A stretch of 64,000 bases of DNA from CAXBBB01 sp963841855 (GTDB taxonomy: Bacteria; Bacteroidota; Rhodothermia; Rhodothermales; BA12): NCBI GenBank assembly GCA_963841855.1, contig CAWJEJ010000005.1:434001-498000 (forward strand). Direction: 5' to 3'. Both the position numbers and the translations under genes were made by a program. Shown here one piece after another: positions 1 to 7,894 of this stretch. How positions within the stretch are numbered: the stretch's first letter is position 1; every line of letters begins with the position of its first letter. The notes beneath the pieces are model-generated. The model was not told the DNA's origin. It made no database searches and was given only the letters and a program-made list of their open reading frames with translations.

Positions 1-2
1 GA

Positions 3-95
3 AATCTGAAGCGAGCAATTGAGCCGCCACTGCTGAATGCGATGAAGGCGAACGGGTTCGAAGCCGCCATTCGGGTTGACGAGAGTGGAACCTGA
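3..95 (+). CDS. 3' end of a host gene, product unknown
   Basis: An open frame enters from the left window edge and ends at TGA 93-95, giving about 30 residues that end in RVDESGT. Codon use is host-like and no stop interrupts it, but the piece is too short to assign to a family. It stops 53 bases before the tmRNA gene on the same strand. Confidence 0.45.
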   Translation, partial: NLKRAIEPPLLNAMKANGFEAAIRVDESGT

Positions 96-148
96 AGTGC
101 GCCGCACGGTACTCGACTCACGCTTCGGCGTACGTTCTTTGAACACAT

Positions 149-516
149 GGGGGTGTTCCGGTTTCGACGGGTGAGTCGCGCAACAGGTTGCGTGCCGAGG
201 ATTCCAGGATCCTCGTTAATCCGACTGGAAAACCATAATTGCGAACGACTACTCGTACGCGCTGGCGGCGTAAAGCCCCAGCTGTCTCCTACCGCGCTTG
301 CCTATCGGCAAGGTAACGAGGCATCGACTTAAGATAGGATGATGCGAGAAGCCACCGGCTGAGGCTGACCGACATTAACTCAATCAGCCTGGCGCACAGT
401 CCGGCCCTGCCATCTGGCTATGGACCGTGCGCGAGATCAACAATAGGATGGCTAGGTTACGTAGACGCCTGCTTTGTCCGCTCACTCGGACCCGGGTTCG
501 ACTCCCGGCACCTCCA
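149..516 (+). ncRNA. ssrA: tmRNA (ssrA)
   Basis: Transfer-messenger RNA, which rescues stalled ribosomes and tags the unfinished peptide for proteolysis. The 5' end GGGGGUG (149-155) pairs with CACCUCC (509-515) to form the acceptor stem, and A516 is the discriminator. The T-arm is at 492-508 with loop UUCGACU (497-503). The mRNA-like part encodes the tag at 241-273. The third CCA base is T at 519, so CCA is not encoded and must be added after transcription. The 3' end is the insertion point of the prophage that follows, and the tmRNA remains complete after insertion. Confidence 0.97.
241..273 (+). other. tmRNA tag reading frame
   Basis: Resume codon GCG at 241, then codons for A N D Y S Y A L A A and stop TAA 271-273. 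The ALAA ending is the usual protease-recognition tail. The YSYALAA-type end is what I recall from Bacteroidota/Rhodothermota tags and is one basis for the taxonomic guess. Confidence 0.95.
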
Positions 517-2126
517 CCTCCCGGTAAGCCCGGCCCCTTCGGGGGTCGGGCTTGCTTTGTTTATACCGCTCGCAGATAGCGTAGGGGCCGATAACAGCGC
601 CAAAACGTTCGACGGCTGAGGGGTTCGACATCCCGACGTTTCGACGATCAGCCCAGAAGGGAAGATCGAACCCACCAGCGCGCTCTTTCCTTCGATGGGC
701 GCGCGCTTCCACGCTTCGTCGAGACTGCCCAGCAGGCCGACGCCCCAGCCCACCGCTTCGACGTTGGCTCCGCGCAGCGCTTCGATCTCTCGGACGCCGT
801 CGGCGACGCGCTGCAATTCGCCGTGGTAGCGGTCCGTCGCGCGGGCGTGGGCCTCGGGTCCGAGCTTGCCTGATATAAAGAGGTCATCGGCGGCGTCGAG
901 CTGCTCCTGCACCTCTCCCCTCTTGCGCGTCAGAACGGACAGGCGGGCCGACGCACCTGCGCTGCGCTCCTCGACGACCTCGCTCAGGATCGCCCGGAAG
1001 AGCCGCATCACCGGAGCGCTCAGGCTGACCGAGCGCAGGTAGCCGCTGAACTGCTCGTGCGCGTCGTCGGCCTTGATCCTGAACGCGCCTTTGCCCCTAC
1101 CGTGGTAGTACCAGACGCGGTAGCCGTGGCGACTCTTCGACCCGGATCCGCCGAGCCGTGCGCCCGTCGACGGATTGAGCAGGTGACGGCGTAGCGGAAG
1201 CTCCTCGACGAGCTTCGTCTTGGTCCGCCGCGCGTCCGACTGGAAGCGCAGCTGCGCGCGGTCGAACGTCGCCTGGCTCACGAGCGCGTCGTGCATTCCG
1301 TCGACCCAGTGCTCGCGGATGCCCTGTGCGGCGTCGGGTTTGACGTGGACCTCGCCCAAGTACGCGCGGTTCTGGAGCATCTGGGCGAACCGGAACGGGC
1401 TGCGCCATCAGCATCTTGCCGTCGGGCCTGCGAAGCGTCTTGCGGATCGCGTCGATCGACAGGTCGCCGGCGGCGGCGAGGTCGAACGCGTCGCGTACCA
1501 GGTGGGCCGTGTCCGGGTCGGGGACGATGTAGGGTTTGCCCCTGTCGTCGTAGCGCTTCACGTAGCCGGTCGGAGCGGTCTGAATCCAGCGGCCTTCCAT
1601 GTGCGCACGCTGCACGCCTCGGCGGATGTTGAGCGCGCGCCGCCGGTTCTCGGCCTCGGGCATCCCGATGTAGAGCATGACGAGCGGCACTTGCTCGGGC
1701 ACGCTCCAGTCGATGGGCTGCTCGGCGGCTTGCACTTCGACGCCGAGCGCGTCGAGCTGCCGGATGGTGACGAGCGCGTCGGTGGCGTCGCGGGAGAAGC
1801 GGCGAGTAGTCCTTGAATAGGACGAGGCCGCACGCATGGCCATCCGTGCGAAGCCACTCCATCATGCGCTGCCATCCGGGGCGGGTGGAGAATGACTCGC
1901 CCACGCCCGCGCGGCTCTTGGCGCTGACGCCCTCGTCGCGGAACGTGGCGGCTACGTCAACGCCTCGGCTTCGGCACCACTGGCGAAGCATCGCCTCCTG
2001 ATCGGTCAGACTGTACCCCTTGACCTGGTCGTCGCTCGACACGCGCAGGTAGAGCGCTGCTTGCCGGGCCTCGGTGTGCCGGTGCGTGGCGGGCGGGGTC
2101 TCGCTTCGTCGTCGGTTGGTGGCCAT
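457..2126 (-). CDS. large serine recombinase (phage integrase), frameshifted
   Basis: Site-specific recombinase that inserts and excises the phage. Start ATG 2126. The N-terminal resolvase domain has YLRVSSDDQ (catalytic Ser) and, after a frameshift near 1810, FSRDATDA with the catalytic Arg. A second shift near 1385 leads into the recombinase domain and a coiled-coil-like C-terminal part of about 300 residues. The usual zinc-ribbon cysteines are absent: the region reads LLNPSTGARLGGSGSK where many family members have CxxC. The last ~20 codons run antisense through attL into ssrA, with the stop at 457. Intact length would be about 555 residues, normal for the family. The two shifts are probably sequencing indels. 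Confidence 0.9.
494..517. other. attL, phage attachment site in the ssrA 3' end
   Basis: GGGTTCGACT (494-503) and CCTCCAC (511-517) lie in the T-loop and acceptor end of ssrA, and both blocks recur in the same order at 38909-38937. The integrase gene starts just inside this site. Phages commonly insert in the 3' end of tmRNA or tRNA genes and carry the replacement 3' end with them, so the gene stays intact here. The exact crossover base cannot be fixed. Confidence 0.6.
526..560 (+). terminator. rho-independent terminator after ssrA
   Basis: Perfect 12-bp stem AAGCCCGGCCCC / GGGGTCGGGCTT (526-537 / 542-553) with a TTCG loop, followed by a T-rich stretch. It lies just inside the prophage, so the phage seems to have brought a terminator that now serves ssrA. 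It also lies within the 3' part of the integrase gene on the other strand. Confidence 0.8.
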
Positions 2127-2283
2127 GAGTGTCTTCTTTGTCGGAGTCGGTGCGGGTGAGTATAGCGGGCATCACGACTTGGCGCGCAAGCAGGTCGAGC
2201 AGCTGAGCAATTTCGGCGGCGTCATCCTCTGAGTACGCGTCGCCGTCGGCGGTGAGAATGGCGTAGGCTTGGGCTGTCGTCAT
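1957..2283 (-). CDS. small conserved-looking phage protein
   Basis: Starts at ATG 2283, which overlaps the stop of the cytosine methyltransferase gene (TGATG), so it is probably translated by coupling. The N-terminal 45 residues (MTTAQAYAILTADGDAY and onward) form an acidic helical domain. The reading frame runs on to 1957 inside the integrase start, where the composition looks non-coding, so the real end is likely near 2130 and lost to an indel. Function unknown. Confidence 0.5.
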   Translation of the reverse strand: MTTAQAYAILTADGDAYSEDDAAEIAQLLDLLARQVVMPAILTRTDSDKEDTHGHQPTTKRDPARHAPAHRGPASSALPARVERRPGQGVQSDRSGGDASPVVPKPRR

Positions 2284-3884
2284 CACAAATAGGAGCAAGA
2301 TGCGGCTGCCGCCTCGGAAACGCGTAGCATGATCCAGTTCTCGACCGAAGGACTGTTCGAGTTGCCTATCAGTTTGACCTTGTCTCTGTTGGTGCCCAGC
2401 AGCACGTAGGACTCGGGAAAGCCGCCCCCAGGCTTCAACTCTTCGTCGGCCATCAGCATGCGGAAGAACAGGTCCCAAACGCTAGCACCGGCGCTGCTAT
2501 CGGGGACGCACAGGCCGTTGCGGTCGCGCGTCGTGACGGCTGGCAATGCGTCTGCCGTTGAGCGGGCCGTGCCGGTCCCGTTGTACTGGACGAGAAACGG
2601 ATGCGTCGAGAGCGTTCCGATTTGCTGAGCCGAGACGAGCGAGGCGAGCGTGTCGGTCATCGGCGACAGACTTCGCCCTCCTCTGAGTGTCAGCAGCGCG
2701 CTGGGCTGCGTGGGGTAGGCCCCGCCGGTCACCAACCCGTGATTGATAGCGCCACCCGTTACGGCAGGGAGCGGCTTGTGATCGGGCTGGCTTTTTGACG
2801 TGCCCCGATGGATCGTCAGCAGTGCAAGGTTGCCGCCGGTTGACTGGGTGTGGGTCGGTTCGTCGTCGCCGTTGATCGTCGAGTTGGTCCGGTTCGCGTA
2901 GACCATCGCCCGGGTTTGAGCTGTCGTCTGCGTCGAGAGCGGCTTGGACATCGACTCGGCTACATTCGGTCCTCGATGGCTGTAAGCCAAGTCGACGTTG
3001 TATCGCTGCAAGCCGAAACGCCTGAGTCCATACTCGATGCGCGCGATGGTCTTCTCACTGAGAGGACGCATACCCAGTTTCTCTCTGTCGCCTATCCGGA
3101 TTCCAGGGATCGAGTAGTCGATGATGTTGGATGCGGCGAACGTGTATGGCTCCACTGCGGTCGCGCATGTCGGGCAGGTGTAGAGGTACTGCGTACGATA
3201 CTTGCCCCATCGTCGGCGCCCGATCTTCGTGTCCTTCCACGACTGAACCGCGCTGACGTGGCACGCGCATCGTGGGCACGGAGCAGGCGGGTTGAGCGCC
3301 ATATCGGGTTGAACCATCCCCTTCCGGTTGAAGACGAAATAGACCCGGTCTCGGCTCTGCGGCGTCGTGAACTTGATGCGCTCGTCGACGAGGCCGTGTA
3401 CGTGCATCGCTGAGACGTAGACTTTCTGCACCTCGTAGTCCATCCGCTCGAACTCGGCGAGCCACTGAGGTAGCGGCGCCCAGTAGTTCACGTCGACGAC
3501 GTTTTCGACGACGACGATCGGGCCGGTGGACGCTCCTCCAGTGGACCATCGCCACATCGTAGCGCGGCTCTTCACGTCTCGGGGCGATAGCTCGCACTGG
3601 TCGAAGAAGTCCATCTGGTTGAGTCCCTTGCGTCGACGGCCAGACGACCCAGTGTGCGTGCGGCACTCCGGGCTGCCGAGCAGCACGTCCATGCGCGGAT
3701 AGCACGCCGGGTGGACTTCGTGCAGGTCCGTGATGTCGACTTCGGTGCTTGGGTGGTTGGCACCGTGCGTGTCGACGGCTTTCTCCCAATGGTTGAACGC
3801 GTGCGTCACCTCGACGCCCGCGACGGCAGACGCGCCGGTCGTCGAGCCTCCGGCTCCGCAGAAACAGGTCGGTTACTTTCGCAT
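2283..3884 (-). CDS. DNA cytosine-5 methyltransferase, orphan, with inserted zinc ribbon
   Basis: Transfers methyl groups to C5 of cytosine. The N-terminus DLFCGAGGSTTG (SAM-binding motif I) is recovered by correcting two one-base indels at about 3862 and 3877; the start is ATG 3884. Then come GSPECRTHT (motif IV, with the catalytic Cys in SPEC rather than PCQ), VVENV (motif VI), QSRDRVYF (motif VIII) and GNSNSPSVENW (motif X). After motif VIII there is a CPRC...CPTC pair spaced like a zinc ribbon, at about residues 203-240. About 530 residues. No restriction enzyme gene lies nearby, so a role in protecting phage DNA from host restriction is likely (inference). It overlaps its neighbours on both sides, in an operon. 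Confidence 0.9.
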
Positions 3885-4374
3885 GGCGAGAGGGCGGGCT
3901 TGGTTGACGCGGATGAGGCCGGGGCGCTCGGCGACGTAGAGGCCGACGCGGCTGGCATCCGGCTGGATGTCTGGTTCGAGTCTTGGTGCGTGGCTGCCCA
4001 CCCGGCGCGCTCTCCTCCAGGTGCGGCGTCGCACTTCTGGCCGAGCAGATTCGCGCGCACGAGCACGAGGCAGTGCTTCATGGTGGCACACGTCGGTGAG
4101 CTCGTCCGTGATTTGGTCGACGCGGCCGGCGCCCCGGCCCATCTTGTACGCCTTCTGCCTCGCTGTGCCCATACGGTGGCGGGCGTACATCGGCAGCTTG
4201 CGCGCGTCCTCGATGGCGACGAGGTACGGACGTGAGCTCGCGCAGAAGCGCACGGGCGTGGACGGTTTGCCGCTGGTGAGTTCGGCGAGGGACGGCCGAA
4301 GCGGATGCGGGCAATGCGGGTCGTCGTGCCGGGTGCGATGCCGACGGTGAGGCGGGGAGGGTCGTGCGCTTCAC
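3873..4374 (-). CDS. probable RuvC-like endonuclease, frameshifted
   Basis: Starts at GTG 4374, overlapping the upstream methyltransferase stop (GTGA), and ends at TAA 3873, overlapping the dcm start. Joining frames gives TVGIAPGTTTR, then VAIEDARKLPMYARHR, then QITDEL, then IQPDASRVGLYVAER. This order resembles RuvC-type resolvases: GIDPG, IE, a basic helix, and a D-A-hydrophobic helix near the C-terminus. The catalytic Asp of the first motif reads Ala (GIAPG), perhaps a base error in an indel-rich stretch. At least two frameshifts. If right, it would resolve branched DNA during phage replication or packaging. It could instead be an unrelated phage protein. Confidence 0.5.
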
Positions 4375-5110
4375 GATGCCACCTCCCCGAACAGGCCGGG
4401 CGTTGCGTGCTTTCAGACTGGTGCGCTGGCTACGTCCGCGAAATGCGGGTTCGATCTCGAACCCGATGCAGGAGCGCCCCTCCAACTGACACGCCTCGGC
4501 GGTGGTACCACGGCCTGCAAACGGATCGAGTACGAGGCCATTCGGGTGCACGATGCGGACGAGTTGCCGCGTCACGTCGAGCGGTTTTTTGCGTCACGTG
4601 GTCTCGGCTGCGCGGCGGGTCGGCTTCGAAAAATCCCGGCAGGCAGTCTCCGGCGAGCTTGCGCGGGCCGTTCGTGCCCCACACGGCGTACTCGCACTGG
4701 GCCGAGAAGCGGCCCTGCTGCGGGCGCGCGTTGGGCTTGGCCCACGGAACGATGCCGCGCCAGACCCACCCGCCTGCTTGGAGCGCGTCGGTCGTCGTCG
4801 GTAGCTGCCGCCAGTCCGTAAACAGGATGCACACGCCGCCCGGTTTGACGACGCGCAGCGCTTCGGTGAGCCAGAGCGATGCCCAGTAACCGTATGAGCG
4901 CGCGTCGCGGTTGTCGCCCGAGAAGCCGACGAGGTCTTTACTGCCGCTTCCGCTCGTCACGTACTTGGCGTGGACTCCGAGCGTTCGATCGCTGCGCATC
5001 ATGCCCCCGCTGCTGTACGGCGGGTCGGTGATGAGTGCGTCGACGCTCGCCGTTTCCAGGTCGAGCAGCAGGCGGAGAGCGTTGCCGTGGAGGATTCGGA
5101 TGTCACTCAC
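4371..5110 (-). CDS. DNA adenine/cytosine-N4 methyltransferase, orphan
   Basis: Exocyclic amino DNA methyltransferase. Motif IV is TDPPYSSGG (about residue 30); the SAM-binding DPFAGRGTTAEA comes near the C-terminus after a frameshift near 4580. This motif order fits a beta-class or related enzyme. Start GTG 5110 overlaps the upstream stop (GTGA) behind GGAGGTGGCATC, an unusually strong ribosome site. The natural C-terminus is probably GEVAS, ending at 4371 with another GTGA overlap. About 245 residues. No cognate nuclease is adjacent. With the C5 methyltransferase downstream it gives the phage two independent DNA-modifying activities. Confidence 0.85.
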
Positions 5111-5121
5111 GATGCCACCTC
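4371..5121 (-). repeat. duplicated translational-coupling module
   Basis: The same 15 bp, GGAGGTGGCATCGTG on the minus strand, occurs at 4372-4386 and 5108-5122. In both places it encodes EVAS at the end of one gene, supplies the ribosome site and gives the GTG start of the next gene. Confidence 0.7.
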
Positions 5122-5517
5122 CGCTGCAAGTAGTTCGGCCAGCGAGGAGAGCGCGGCGACGGCCAGAGAGTTGGCGGAGTAGTTGGCGTAGACGAGGTCC
5201 AGGTCGCTCGTAATCGTGAAGGCATATTCGCCGTCGTAATCGCGCGCCTCGGCAGTCCAGCGCCAGTCGCGGCGCTCGCACTCGGCCTGCACCCAGGCGA
5301 CTATCATCGCGCGGTATTTGATCATGCTCGCGCGCGATGGCGATTCGTCGGTGTAGATCGGGAAGCCGTGATCGCCGAAGTGGATGTGCCGCACAGTGCA
5401 TATCCGTCCGCGCCATCCTGACGTGATAGCCGCATCGGTATTGGTCTCGATCTCGGCGAGCAGGTCGTGTAGCGTCTGGGGGGTATCGGGGACGGCTGTT
5501 TCAGTTGGTCGGTTCAT
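5107..5517 (-). CDS. hypothetical phage early protein
   Basis: 136 residues, start ATG 5517 overlapping the preceding stop (ATGA), stop overlapping the next start (GTGA). The N-terminal half is acidic (LHDLLAEIETNTDAA), the middle rich in aromatic residues (HFGDHGFPIYTD, CERRDWRWTAEARDYDGEY), the end an alanine-rich helix. No family recognised. Its place between replication genes and the methyltransferases suggests DNA metabolism, without stronger evidence. Confidence 0.75.
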   Translation of the reverse strand: MNRPTETAVPDTPQTLHDLLAEIETNTDAAITSGWRGRICTVRHIHFGDHGFPIYTDESPSRASMIKYRAMIVAWVQAECERRDWRWTAEARDYDGEYAFTITSDLDLVYANYSANSLAVAALSSLAELLAAEVAS

Positions 5518-5810
5518 AGCAGCGTGGGTTGGTCGGCGCTCGGAAGAGAGCGCCGGACGTTGGCGGAATGCGCAGCCTGCACCTGAGCGGTGGCAGCTTC
5601 GTGGCGGCGCTGGTAGGTGTCGATCAGCAGGCGGCGAAGGGCAGCGAGTTCGCTGGGCATCAGGGTGTCGCCGCGTCCCATCTGGACGGGCACTTCCCAG
5701 CGGCTGGTGAAGTGGTCTGCGCACTTGCGGGCTTCGTGATCCGTCATCAGTTCGTGGCCGGGCGGCGGACCGGGAATCCTGCGGGGCGGGCGTTTCTTTG
5801 GCTCAGTCAT
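5514..5810 (-). CDS. hypothetical phage early protein
   Basis: 98 residues, basic and proline-rich N-terminus (PKKRPPRRIPGPPPGHEL) followed by two predicted helices (SELAALRRLLIDTYQRRHEAA). Start ATG 5810 overlaps the upstream stop (TGATG), stop overlaps the next gene. No recognised domain. The short basic form would fit a DNA- or RNA-binding accessory protein, but that is only a guess. Confidence 0.75.
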   Translation of the reverse strand: MTEPKKRPPRRIPGPPPGHELMTDHEARKCADHFTSRWEVPVQMGRGDTLMPSELAALRRLLIDTYQRRHEAATAQVQAAHSANVRRSLPSADQPTLL

Positions 5811-6385
5811 CAGATCAGGCGAAGAAGGATCTTGCCGTTTTTGTCCTTGGCCACCTTCTCGAACATGGCATCTGGGAACGTGCCCGGCTCTCCGGCTCTC
5901 TGCCACCGGCTCATCGCCTCGAAGTAGCTGAGCAGGCGACCCGACGACGGCGCGTCGGCCGTCCGGGCTTCCTCGAAGTCGGCGTAGACGAGCGTGCGAC
6001 CATACCGGATGGCGTCTCTCAGGTCGGACGATTTGGAGAGCAGGCGAGCGGCGGCAGCGAGTTCTGGTTTGGTCCATCCCTCGTCGACGCTGGCGATGGC
6101 AGAGGCGAGATCGGCCATGCCCCGGGCGTCGACGTTCGGCTTCTGCATCGAAACGACGAGGGCGACCTGCGAGAGCGCGTAGTCGGTGTCGACGGGGTCG
6201 GTGAGCAGGTATAGATCTTTGGCCGTCAGCGGGCCGTCAGGCAGCGCCACCGCATCGGAGTAGCTCGCGCGCCTCGGCAGCGGTTTCGAGAGCGGTGCGA
6301 GAGCTGATGCTTCCGGCCCGCTCGCTAGCGGACTGCCTTGGCTCATCGCGTCGGTGATGGTGCTGAGTTTTCGGGGGCCTCGCAT
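5810..6385 (-). CDS. hypothetical protein downstream of the replication initiator
   Basis: Up to 191 residues from ATG 6385 (a second ATG lies at 6346); either start overlaps the 3' end of the replication initiator gene by more than 100 bases. The C-terminal two thirds look like a folded helical domain, with TAKDLYLLTDP, DLRDAIRYGRTLVYADFEEAR and SYFEAMSRWQR. Position directly after the initiator is where helicase loaders lie in many phages (lambda O then P), but no P-loop or other loader signature is visible. Function unassigned. Confidence 0.7.
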   Translation of the reverse strand: MRGPRKLSTITDAMSQGSPLASGPEASALAPLSKPLPRRASYSDAVALPDGPLTAKDLYLLTDPVDTDYALSQVALVVSMQKPNVDARGMADLASAIASVDEGWTKPELAAAARLLSKSSDLRDAIRYGRTLVYADFEEARTADAPSSGRLLSYFEAMSRWQRAGEPGTFPDAMFEKVAKDKNGKILLRLI

Positions 6386-7367
6386 GGGGGTCGGGTTTTG
6401 CTAGTTGGATGGGTGCCGCTTCGGGGCGCGGCTGATTCGATTCGCGGTGGCTCCGCTCCCACACGTCGAGGAAGGAGCGCAGGTGGTGCGGCTTGGCCCG
6501 GCCCGTGTCGGCGGCGACCACGCAGGCCGAGACGATCCAGGCGCGCGGCCACCCCTGACGCAGCAGTTTCACGACGCCGACGACGGCGGTGTAGGCAGGC
6601 TCCCACGGTCGCCCGTTCAGCCTGGACGGCCTGCCGAACGTGGACCGGAGCGAGAGCCGGGCGAACTCCTCGTCGCTCAGCCCAGGGCGGCCAGCGACTT
6701 TCCACGCCTCCTCGATGTGGCTGGGCAGGTGCGCCTCGGATTTGCCCAGCGGAACGGGAACGGATTCGAGTCTGGCGAAGGGCTTGAACGGTTCGCCAAG
6801 CTCGGCAGGATCAGGGAGCGCTTCACATTCGGGCGCGTCTTCACGTGCGGGCGGTGCCACGCTCGCTTCGCCTCGCCCCTGCTCTTTTTCCTGTTCCTGT
6901 AGTTCCTGTTTATGTTCTTGTTCTTCCTTATATGGGGCAGTTTCCTGTGGGGAAACTCCACTTTCCTCTGAGGCAACTGGAGTTTCCTGTGAGGCAACTC
7001 GCTCTTTCCTCTCAGGAAACTGGAACGGTTGTTCTGCACTTGCTTCGGTTTCCTGCGAGGCAACTGCTCTTTCCTCTGAGGCAACTTCCGTGAAGCTGTT
7101 CACGTGTCCAATCGTCGGCATGTAGCAGCGCAGCATGATGCCCGCACCGCGCTCAACCCACCCCTTTTCGACGAGCCTGCCGAGCACCTTGCTGAACTGA
7201 GACGGCGACTTCTTGCACTTGTCGGCGATGGTCTGATGCTCTCTCCACGACCACTCGTTCGCGCCCTGAAACCAGCGCACGGCGTGCCACACGCGGTACT
7301 CGACATCGGACAGGTCCGAGTCGATCACGCTGTCGTGCGAGCGGGGTGGTGGGGTGTAGTCGGCCAC
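6237..7367 (-). CDS. phage replication initiator with winged-helix N-terminus
   Basis: 376 residues. Residues about 18-95 look like a winged-helix DNA-binding domain (LSDVEYRVWHAVRWFQG, HQTIADKCKKSPSQFSKVLGRLVEKGWVER), as in phage O-type and DnaD-like replication organisers. Residues about 95-150 are low-complexity repeats of the type VASQET / VASEES, encoded by the iterons described separately. A second domain near residues 215-290 (HIEEAWKVAGRPGLSDEEF, LRQGWPRAWIVSA) could contact a helicase. By analogy with lambda O, it would bind the iterons in its own gene and recruit the host replisome. No frameshift is seen, unlike the genes around it. Confidence 0.75.
   Translation of the reverse strand: MADYTPPPRSHDSVIDSDLSDVEYRVWHAVRWFQGANEWSWREHQTIADKCKKSPSQFSKVLGRLVEKGWVERGAGIMLRCYMPTIGHVNSFTEVASEERAVASQETEASAEQPFQFPERKERVASQETPVASEESGVSPQETAPYKEEQEHKQELQEQEKEQGRGEASVAPPAREDAPECEALPDPAELGEPFKPFARLESVPVPLGKSEAHLPSHIEEAWKVAGRPGLSDEEFARLSLRSTFGRPSRLNGRPWEPAYTAVVGVVKLLRQGWPRAWIVSACVVAADTGRAKPHHLRSFLDVWERSHRESNQPRPEAAPIQLAKPDPHARPPKTQHHHRRDEPRQSASERAGSISSRTALETAAEARELLRCGGAA
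6940..7086. repeat. six iterons, candidate phage replication origin
   Basis: Six copies of a 16-17 bp motif, consensus TTTCCTSTGAGGMAAC, begin at 6941, 6962, 6983, 7005, 7049 and 7070. Spacing is 21, 21, 22, 44 and 21 bp, two helical turns, so all face the same side of the helix, with one empty slot near 7027. Individual copies are palindromic, for example TTTCCTCTCAGGAAA at 7005. They lie inside the replication initiator gene, as the lambda origin lies inside gene O. The coding side effect is a VASQET/VASEES heptad repeat. Confidence 0.8.
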
Positions 7368-7381
7368 GTACTTCGGTCGGC

Positions 7382-7891
7382 TTAGTCTGCGCGATTGAGG
7401 ACGAACATGCTGCTCTGCACGTCGCGCGGCTTCTCGGGCGCTCTGACACCCTTGGCGAAGCGGAGCGCATGGTACCCGACCTTCTCGATCAACTCCTCGG
7501 CGCGGGGGTGCGGCAGCATTTGAGCAGGCGCGAGCGGCGTGTTGACGACGAGCGGCGTGCCGATCCAGTCGAGTGGGCGCATGGCCGTGATCAGAACGGC
7601 GTCGATCTCGCCCAGAAAGTCGTCGTCCATCTCTTTGATGGTGATGCCGCGCACGTCGACACTCAGGCTGGGTAGCACCTCGCCAGTCGACGTGTCGACG
7701 TGCCCCATCTCGTGCCAGTCGCAGGCGGCGAGTACGATGGGCGCGAGGTCCTGGAGCGCAGAGAGCAGGTCAGGGTGCGGCTCGTCGGGGCTGTCGAGTT
7801 CGAGTTCGTCTATGCCCCCCTCTCCGGCCTGCGTCCACCGCACGAGCGTCCGGCGCTTCTTGGGGTCGTATTTGAGCTTGAGTAGCTTCAT
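7382..7891 (-). CDS. hypothetical phage early protein, 169 aa
   Basis: Start ATG 7891, three bases after the Gp157-like gene. Begins LLKLKYDPKKRRTLVRWTQAG and contains acidic patches (GIDELELDSPDEPHPDLL) and a middle segment DVRGITIKEMDDDFLGEIDAVLITA. No frameshift and no recognised family. Position between the Gp157-like and initiator genes points to replication or recombination support. Confidence 0.8.
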   Translation of the reverse strand: MKLLKLKYDPKKRRTLVRWTQAGEGGIDELELDSPDEPHPDLLSALQDLAPIVLAACDWHEMGHVDTSTGEVLPSLSVDVRGITIKEMDDDFLGEIDAVLITAMRPLDWIGTPLVVNTPLAPAQMLPHPRAEELIEKVGYHALRFAKGVRAPEKPRDVQSSMFVLNRAD

Positions 7892-7894
7892 GGC

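Noticed and set aside
1220..1816. 198-codon frame antisense to the integrase
   Set aside because: Overlaps conserved recombinase sequence in the opposite strand; no features of its own.
2283..5110. Restriction-modification system
   Set aside because: Two methyltransferases but no recognisable restriction endonuclease among the neighbours.
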